From Neocallimastix lanati (nom. inval.) (lineage: Eukaryota; Neocallimastigomycota; Neocallimastigomycetes; Neocallimastigales; Neocallimastigaceae): 64,000 nucleotides of DNA. The stretch spans positions 2,366,001 to 2,430,000 of the forward strand of contig JACVTC010000005.1 of the NCBI GenBank assembly GCA_016946835.1, given 5' to 3'. Positions 57,468 to 64,000 of this stretch are shown piece by piece; the stretch's first letter is position 1, and each line of letters starts with the position of its first letter. The position numbers and the translations under genes are program-made. A model generated the notes under the pieces. That model searched no databases, was not told where the DNA came from, and saw only the letters and a program-made list of their open reading frames with translations.

Positions 57468-57482
57468 CAGATAAACATAGAA

Positions 57483-57556
57483 GCTCGCGTAGCCTAATCG
57501 GATAGGGCGTCAGACTTCTAATCTGAAGATTGCGGGTTCAAGTCCCGCCGTGAGTG
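57483..57556 (+). tRNA. tRNA-Arg (anticodon UCU)
   Basis: Cloverleaf: acceptor GCTCGCG/CGTGAGT (two G-U pairs), D arm with TAGCCTAATCGGATAGGGC, anticodon stem TCAGA/TCTGA around CTTCTAA, T arm GCGGGTTCAAGTCCCGC with the B-box. CCA not encoded, no intron. It lies 11 bp right of element F's target site, at the end of the LTR stack. Confidence 0.96.
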
Positions 57557-57612
57557 TTCATATTTTTAAAATTTTTATATTTATTTTTTATTAATAATAA
57601 TAATAAAAAATA

Positions 57613-57684
57613 TGTCTATTGACGGAATCGAACCACCGACCTTCGCTTTACAAGAGCGACGCTCCACCACTAAGCCAAACAGAC
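57613..57684 (-). tRNA. tRNA-Thr (anticodon UGU)
   Basis: Sense acceptor GTCTGTT/AATAGAC, D stem GCTT/GAGC, anticodon stem TCGCT/AGCGA around CTTGTAA, T loop GGTTCGATTCC, discriminator A. No intron, CCA not encoded. Convergent with tRNA-Arg, 56 bp apart. Confidence 0.95.
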
Positions 57685-58299
57685 ACTTTGATGGTAAAAG
57701 TTTTTGTTTGTTGTAGAAAAATAAAATTTTGAGAAGCAATCAATTGAATAAAATTGAATTAAGTATATATTAGAATGTAAAGGGAATATATTTTGCAAGA
57801 CACGAAAAAAAAAAGGGAAAGGTATATATTAGAGTACAAGCGAATATATGGGAGAATTAAATGAGAGAGTCAAATGAATGGGGACATATATTGGACATAT
57901 ATTGGACATATATTGGAGTGTACAGCAAATATATAGCTGGAAGGTACGAAAAAGAGGAAAAATAAAGTTAGACAGTATTTATGACAGCATAATAAGTGAC
58001 AACATGTGAATGGGAGTGAGTGGAAATGAATGAATGTGTGATGGGTTAGAGACTAGGAAAGAATGGATTATAAAATAGAATTATAAGAGAATAACAAATA
58101 TAAGCATATAAGATAATAAGGAATATAAAATAAAATATAAGGGAATAAAAATATATAAGAAAATAAATATAAAATATATAAGCAAATAAAGAATAAAAAG
58201 TAAAAGTATAAATAATAAAAATATATAAAAGAGATTAAAATAAATAATAAAATAAAAATATGAAAGAAAATAATGAATATAATATAAATAAGAGAATAT
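57685..58299. other. Spacer with short repeats between tRNA-Thr and minisatellite
   Basis: AG-rich on this strand, with three copies of ggacatatatt (57890-57918) and degenerate ataagagaataa units from about 58080. No gene seen. Confidence 0.6.
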
Positions 58300-59733
58300 C
58301 TAATAAATATAAGTAAGAGAGTAAAAAATAAAATATATATAAGAGAATAAAATATAAAATATAAATAAGAGAATAAAAAATAAAATATATATAAGAGAAT
58401 AAAAAATAAAATATAAATAAGAGAATATCTAATAAATATATATAAGAGAATAAAAAATAAAATATATATAAGAGAATAAAAATATATAAGAGAATAAAAA
58501 TATATAAAAGAATAAAAATATATAAAAGAATAAAAATATATAAAAGAATAAAAATATATAAAAGAATAAAAAATAAAATATATATAAGAGAATAAAAAAT
58601 AAAATATATATAAGAGAATAAAAAATAAAATAAAAATAAGAGAATAAAAAATAAAATATTTATAAGAGAATAAAAAATAAAATATTTATAAGAGAATAAA
58701 AAATAAAATATATATAAGAGAATAAAAAAAAAATATTTATAAGAGAATAAAAAATAAAATACATATAAGAGAATAAAAAATAAAATATATATAAGAGAAT
58801 AAAAAATAAAATATTTATAAGAGAATAAAAAATAAAATATATATAAGAGAATAAAAAAAAAATATTTATAAGAGAATAAAAAATAAAATACATATAAGAG
58901 AATAAAAAATAAAATATATATAAGAGAATAAAAAATAAAATATTTATAAGAGAATAAAAAATAAAATACATATAAGAAAATAAAAAATAAAAATATATAA
59001 GAGAATAAAAATATATAAGAGAATAAAAAATAAAATATTTATAAGAGAATAAAAAATAAAATACATATAAGAAAATAAAAAATAAAAATATATAAGAGAA
59101 TAAAAATATATAAGAGAATAAAAAATAAAATATTTATAAGAAAATAAAAAATAAAAATATATAAGAGAATAAAATATATAAGAGAATAAAAATATATAAG
59201 AGAATAAAAATATATAAGAGAATAAAAATATATAAGAGAATAAAAATATATAAGAGAATAAAAATATATAAGAGAATAAAAATATATAAGAGAATAAAAA
59301 TATATAAGAGAATAAAAATATATAAGAGAATAAAAATATATAAGAGAATAAAAATATATAAGAGAATAAAAATATATAAGAGAATAAAAATATATAAGAG
59401 AATAAAAATATATAAGAGAATAAAAATATATAAGAGAATAAAAATATATAAGAGAATAAAAATATATAAGAGAATAAAAATATATAAGAGAATAAAAATA
59501 TATAAGAGAATAAAAAATAAAATATTTATAAGAAAATAAAAAATAAAAATATATAAGAGAATAAAAATATATAAGAGAATAAAAATATATAAGAGAATAA
59601 AAATATATAAGAGAATAAAAATATATAAGAGAATAAAAATATATAAGAGAATAAAAATATATAAGAGAATAAAAATATATAAGAGAATAAAAATATATAA
59701 GAGAATAAAAATATATAAGAGAATAAAAATATA
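58300..59733. repeat. 18-bp minisatellite (tataagagaataaaaata)
   Basis: Dozens of units, mostly tataagagaataaaaata with longer variants (aataaaatatttataagagaataaaa). The regular part is 59150-59733. Because 18 is a multiple of 3 it gives long reverse-strand frames (repeating FILLYI), which are artefacts. Confidence 0.92.
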
Positions 59734-59776
59734 ATCATGATACAAACCTTTTATATTAAATATAGAAAAAGAAAAA

Positions 59777-59859
59777 TGCCGGAAGCGAGATTCGAACTCG
59801 CGCTTCTTTCGAAACCGCATCTTGAGTGCGGCGCCTTAGACCAACTCGGCCATCCCGGC
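59777..59859 (-). tRNA. tRNA-Leu (anticodon CAA)
   Basis: Sense acceptor GCCGGGA/TTCCGGC, discriminator A, D arm TGGCCGAGTTGGTCTAAGGC, anticodon stem CCGCA/TGCGG around CTCAAGA, a long variable arm (TTC/GAA), and T arm GCGAGTTCGAATCTCGC. A type II tRNA as expected for Leu. No intron. Confidence 0.95.
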
Positions 59860-60046
59860 TTCTTGTTACGAAAAAGTTAATAGTGTATATTTTATAAATT
59901 TTAAAGGATATATGATAACTATTAACGTAAATACTATTAATATGATGGTTATAACTATATTAATATAAATTATGTTAAGTCTATACAATATTTAATATTA
60001 TTTAGTTCTTATTTTATAAACATTTAAGTTAATTATATAAAACAAT

Positions 60047-60170
60047 ATATTAAATAGCATTAAATTATCATATTATGTAAAATTTATGTATATTAATGTT
60101 TTTAAGTAATATTAAATAGCATTAAATTATCATATTATGTAAAATTTATGTATATTAATGTTTTTAAGTA
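60047..60170. repeat. 62-bp direct duplication
   Basis: Two adjacent copies of a unit starting atattaaatagcattaaatt. Confidence 0.9.
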
Positions 60171-60212
60171 AAAAATTGACATTAAAAGAAAACAACTGAT
60201 ATTACAAAGACT

Positions 60213-61214
60213 TTAAAATATGCTTTATAAAAAAAAAATTAAAATATGATATATAAAAAAAAAAAAATTAAAATATGATACAAAAAAAAAAAATTAAAAT
60301 ATGATATTAAAAAAAAAAAAAAAATTAAAATATGATATTAAAAAAAAAAAAAAATTAAAATATGATATATAAGAAAAAAAAAATTAAAATATGATATATA
60401 TAAAAAAAAAAAAAAATTAAAATATGATATATATAAAAAAAAAAAAAAATTAAAATATGATATATATAAAAAAAAAAAAATTAAAATATGATATATAAAA
60501 AAAAAAAAAATTAAAATATGATATATAAGAAAAAAAAAAAAATTAAAATATGATATATATAAAAAAAAAAAAAAATTAAAATATGATATATATAAAAAAA
60601 AAAAATTAAAATATGATATATAAAAAAAAAAAATTAAAATATGATATATAAAAAAAAAAAATTAAAATATGATATATATAAAAAAAAAAAATTAAAATAT
60701 GATATATAAAAAAAAAAAATTAAAATATGATATATATAAAAAAAAAAAATTAAAATATGATATATATAAAAAAAAAAAATTAAAATATGATATATATAAA
60801 AAAAAAAAATTAAAATATGATATATAAAAAAAAAAAATTAAAATATGATATATAAAAAAAAAAAATTAAAATATGATATATAAAAAAAAAAAATTAAAAT
60901 ATGATATATAAAAAAAAAAAATTAAAATATGATATATAAAAAAAAAAATTAAAATATGATATATAAAAAAAAAAAATTAAAATATGATATATAAGAAAAA
61001 AAAAAAATTAAAATATGATATATAAAAAAAAAAAAATTAAAATATGATATAAAAAAAAAAATTAAAATATGATATATAAAAAAAAAAAAAATTAAAATAT
61101 GATATAAAAAAAAAAATTAAAATATGATATATAAAAAAAAAAAATTAAAATATGATATAAAAAAAAAAAAAAAATTAAAATATGATATATAAGAAAAAAA
61201 AAAAAAATTAAAAT
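60213..61214. repeat. Minisatellite of aaaattaaaatatgatatata units
   Basis: About 40 units of roughly 25 bp; the core ttaaaatatgatata is conserved and the A run varies. No gene. Confidence 0.92.
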
Positions 61215-61334
61215 ATAAATATATATATATAGTGTATATGTATAAATTTTTTTTTAAATACATAGTATATAAATAGTTTATAAATTATTATTTTTAAATA
61301 AAAAATATATTAAAATTTATTTATAATAAAAATA

Positions 61335-62610
61335 TTTACTACTTATTTTATTTGGTATTTATGATGGCTTGCAAATATTTTTTTTAATTTAATTTATATA
61401 ATTTATTTTGTATTTATGATGGCTTGCAAATAATTTTTTTAATTTATATAATTTATTTTGTATTTATGATGGCTTGTAAATAATTTTTTAATTTAATTTA
61501 TATAATTTATTTTGTATTTATGATGGCTTGTAAATAATTTTTAATGTAATTTATATAATTTATTTTGTATTTATGATGGCTTGTAAATAATTTTTAATTT
61601 AATTTATATAATTTATTTTGTATTTATGATGGCTTGCAAATAATTTTTTTAATTTAATTTATATAATTTATTTTGTATTTATGATGGCTTGCAAATAATT
61701 TTTTTAATTTAATTTATATAATTTATTTTGTATTTATGATGGCTTGCAAATAATTTTTTTAATTTAATTTATATAATTTATTTTGTATTTATGATGGCTT
61801 GTAAATAATTTTTTTAATTTAATTTATATAATTTATTTTGTATTTATGATGGCTTGCAAATAATTTTTAATGTAATTTATATAATTTATTTTGTATTTAT
61901 GATGGCTTGTAAATAATTTTTAATGTAATTTATATAATTTATTTTGTATTTATGATGGCTTGTAAATAATTTTTTAATTTAATTTATATAATTTATTTTG
62001 TATTTATGATGGCTTGCAAATAATTTTTTTAATTTAATTTATATAATTTATTTTGTATTTATGATGGCTTGTAAATAATTTTTTAATTTAATTTATATAA
62101 TTTATTTTGTATTTATGATGGCTTGCAAATAATTTTTTTAATTTAATTTATATAATTTATTTTGTATTTATGATGGCTTGCAAATAATTTTTTTAATTTA
62201 TATAATTTATTTTGTATTTATGATGGCTTGTAAATAATTTTTTAATTTAATTTATATAATTTATTTTGTATTTATGATGGCTTGTAAATAATTTTTAATG
62301 TAATTTATATAATTTATTTTGTATTTATGATGGCTTGTAAATAATTTTTAATATAATTTATATAATTTATTTTGTATTTATGATGGCTTGTAAATAATTT
62401 TTAATATAATTTATATAATTTATTTTGTATTTATGATGGCTTGTAAATAATTTTTTATTTAATTTATATAATTTATTTTGTATTAATGACGGCTTGTAAA
62501 TAATTTTTTTAATTTAATTTATATATTTAATTTGGTATTTATGATGGCTTGTAAATAATTTTTTTAATTTAATTTTTATATTTTATTTTGTATTTATGAT
62601 GGCTTGTATA
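61335..62610. repeat. About 55-bp minisatellite containing tatttatgatggcttg
   Basis: Around two dozen units. The core ATTTATGATGGCTTG(C/T)AAATAA is strongly conserved while the T-rich linker varies, with G/C variation at one site across units. Confidence 0.92.
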
Positions 62611-62627
62611 TAGTAATTTAATTTTTA

Positions 62628-62730
62628 AATTTAATTTTTATTTATTATGGCTTGCTATTTTTTTCTTAAATATTAAAATAAAATTAAATTTAAAAATAAT
62701 GCGCAAGCCATAATAGATATAAAAATGAAA
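62628..62730. repeat. Inverted repeat at the end of the minisatellite
   Basis: TTATTATGGCTTGC (about 62638-62651) and GCAAGCCATAATAG (about 62702-62716) are inverted copies of the minisatellite core, separated by AT-rich sequence that is itself partly palindromic. Confidence 0.7.
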
Positions 62731-62900
62731 TATAAATATGAAATTTATGTCAGTATTTATTAATCCTTGAATATTATAATATCATTTTAATTCAATTTAA
62801 TTTTACATTTTTGCTTATATTATGGCTTGTATTAATTAATTTTATTTTTTTTTTTTTTAATTTATTTTTCTTAATTATTTCTTCATTTTATTTTTAATTC
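62731..62900. other. AT-rich spacer with one more core copy
   Basis: Contains a single TTATATTATGGCTTGT at 62814-62829. No gene. Confidence 0.5.
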
Positions 62901-62904
62901 TTAA

Positions 62905-63060
62905 AAATTCTTATTATTTATTATTTATTTTTATTATTTATTTTTATTATTTATTTTTATTATTTATTTTTATTATTTATTTTTATTATTTATTTTTATT
63001 ATTTATTTTTATTATTTATTTTTATTATTTATTTTAATTGATTATTTTAATTATTTATTT
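62905..63060. repeat. 15-bp repeat (ttattatttattttt)
   Basis: About nine near-perfect units. Confidence 0.88.
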
Positions 63061-63720
63061 TTATTATTTATTTAGTTTTATTGTAGAACACTTTAATAAT
63101 TTTTCAAAGTATTTCTGTACTTCATAATTAAAAAATTTTCTTCATTAACATATAGCTAAATAATATTTGTAAATAAAACTTATTTTGGTTTAATAATTTT
63201 AAAACAAGTAAATAAATATTTAAATAATAAATTTTAATATTATCTATTATCATTAAATCTATTGAAATAGATTTAAATACTTAAATACTTATTATAAAAT
63301 AAATACAGTGTTTTTTTTTTGTTTATCAATTTTACATTTATATCAAAAAAAATATAAATACTATAAATAAATAGTTTTAATTTTTAAAAAATATACAATA
63401 ACTTTTTAATATATATTAAGTCTAAAAAAAATATATATATATTAATTTTTTTTAAAAAAAATATTTTATATATAAATAAAAGCTTTATTATAAAAAATAA
63501 AAATAAAAGTGGACTTTTTGATTTTAAGGGTTATGTAAAATTTAATTTATTTTTTATTTTTTTTTAATTTTTTTTTTATTTTTTTTAAATTATTATATAA
63601 TTAATTATATAAATTAAACTGTTAGGTTAGGTTTTTTATAATTAAAATAAAATTTTTTATTCAAATTGTAATATATTATTACAAATTCGATATTATCTAA
63701 CCCTCATGTCCATTATTATA
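63061..63720. other. AT-rich stretch without gene
   Basis: No ORF, tRNA or LTR seen. AGGTTAGGTTT at 63625 is the only GC-richer patch. Confidence 0.5.
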
Positions 63721-63721
63721 T

Positions 63722-64000
63722 TAATAAATTTAAATAAATATTAAATAAATATTAAATAAATATTAAATAAATACAATAAGTAAATAATAAATAATAAATA
63801 AATACAATAAATAATTAATAAATAATAAATAAATACAATAAATAATTAATAAATACAATAAATAAATACAATAAATAAATACAATAAATAATTAATAAAT
63901 ACAATAAATAAATACAATAAATAAATACAATAAATAATTAATAAATACAATAAATAAATACAATAAATAAATACAATAAATAATTAATAAATACAATAAA
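63722..64000. repeat. aataaatacaataaat repeat, running off the window
   Basis: Higher-order units of taaataattaataaatacaa separated by aataaatacaat copies; continues past the right edge. Confidence 0.88.

Noticed and set aside
57468-57471. CAGA as chance 4-mer recurrence
   Set aside because: A 4-mer alone is weak, but every copy falls exactly between CA/TA and TG element ends in succession, so the stack interpretation was kept.
58660-59820. Long reverse-strand ORFs of repeated FILLYI / YFLFSYI residues
   Set aside because: They are frames through an 18-bp minisatellite whose unit is a multiple of three; no start context or non-repeat sequence.
63722-64000. Telomere-like or CRISPR-like array
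   Set aside because: Units are simple AT satellite repeats with no unique spacers and no G-rich telomere motif.

Overview
This is an extremely AT-rich eukaryotic window with no recognisable host protein gene. All long coding regions belong to Ty3/gypsy-type LTR retrotransposons. The only host genes I can support are three tRNA genes (Arg-UCU, Thr-UGU, Leu-CAA) at 57.5-59.9 kb. Asn-rich low-complexity protein segments, AT-only spacers and minisatellites, with the standard genetic code, would fit an anaerobic gut fungus (Neocallimastigomycota) or another very AT-rich early-diverging fungus; a dictyostelid-like amoeba cannot be excluded. The organism is an inference.

Layout. 1-6876: right part of a plus-strand element (A) with the end of gag, an intact pol and the 3' LTR. 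6877-15337: gene-free DNA made largely of plus-strand solo LTRs (L1, L2 with LTR N inside it, L3, M, P and LTR-like remnants). 15338-57471: about 42 kb of nearly back-to-back LTR elements, B, G, D, C (with a 1-kb copia-like miniature element inside), a solo E LTR, H, G', J, I, E, K and F, ending 11 bp before tRNA-Arg. 57.5-64 kb: three tRNA genes set in minisatellites and AT spacers.

Two lineages are visible. Lineage 1 (B, C and solo LTRs L1-L3, M, P, H, I) has TGTAA...TTACA LTRs, a single Gag-Pol reading frame without a zinc knuckle, DSG protease, 5-bp target duplications in the cleanest copies, and a 12-nt primer site complementary to a segment of its own LTR just after the TATA box, as in Tf1-type self-priming. 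Lineage 2 (A, D, E, G) has gag with a CCHC knuckle and pol in the -1 frame behind a canonical slippery heptamer (TTTAAAC or TTTAAAA), a 6-8 nt spacer and a stem-loop. It has a tRNA-type primer site starting TGGTGGAGA where that site is in the window (D, E, G), 4-bp duplications where they can be read (D, E), and, in A, D and E, an unusual D(T/S)C protease motif. G is a deletion derivative with intact gag. F is a small non-autonomous element encoding only a retropepsin-like protein whose catalytic motif is DRI.

The strongest observation is the stack before tRNA-Arg. J, I, E, K and F lie head to tail, and every junction carries the same CAGA (I uses the overlapping CACAG), as if elements had repeatedly inserted at one point upstream of a Pol III gene. 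Also notable are a structured leader shared by B, C and E across lineages, and a hairpin conserved before the polypurine tract in A, D, F and G with compensatory stem changes.
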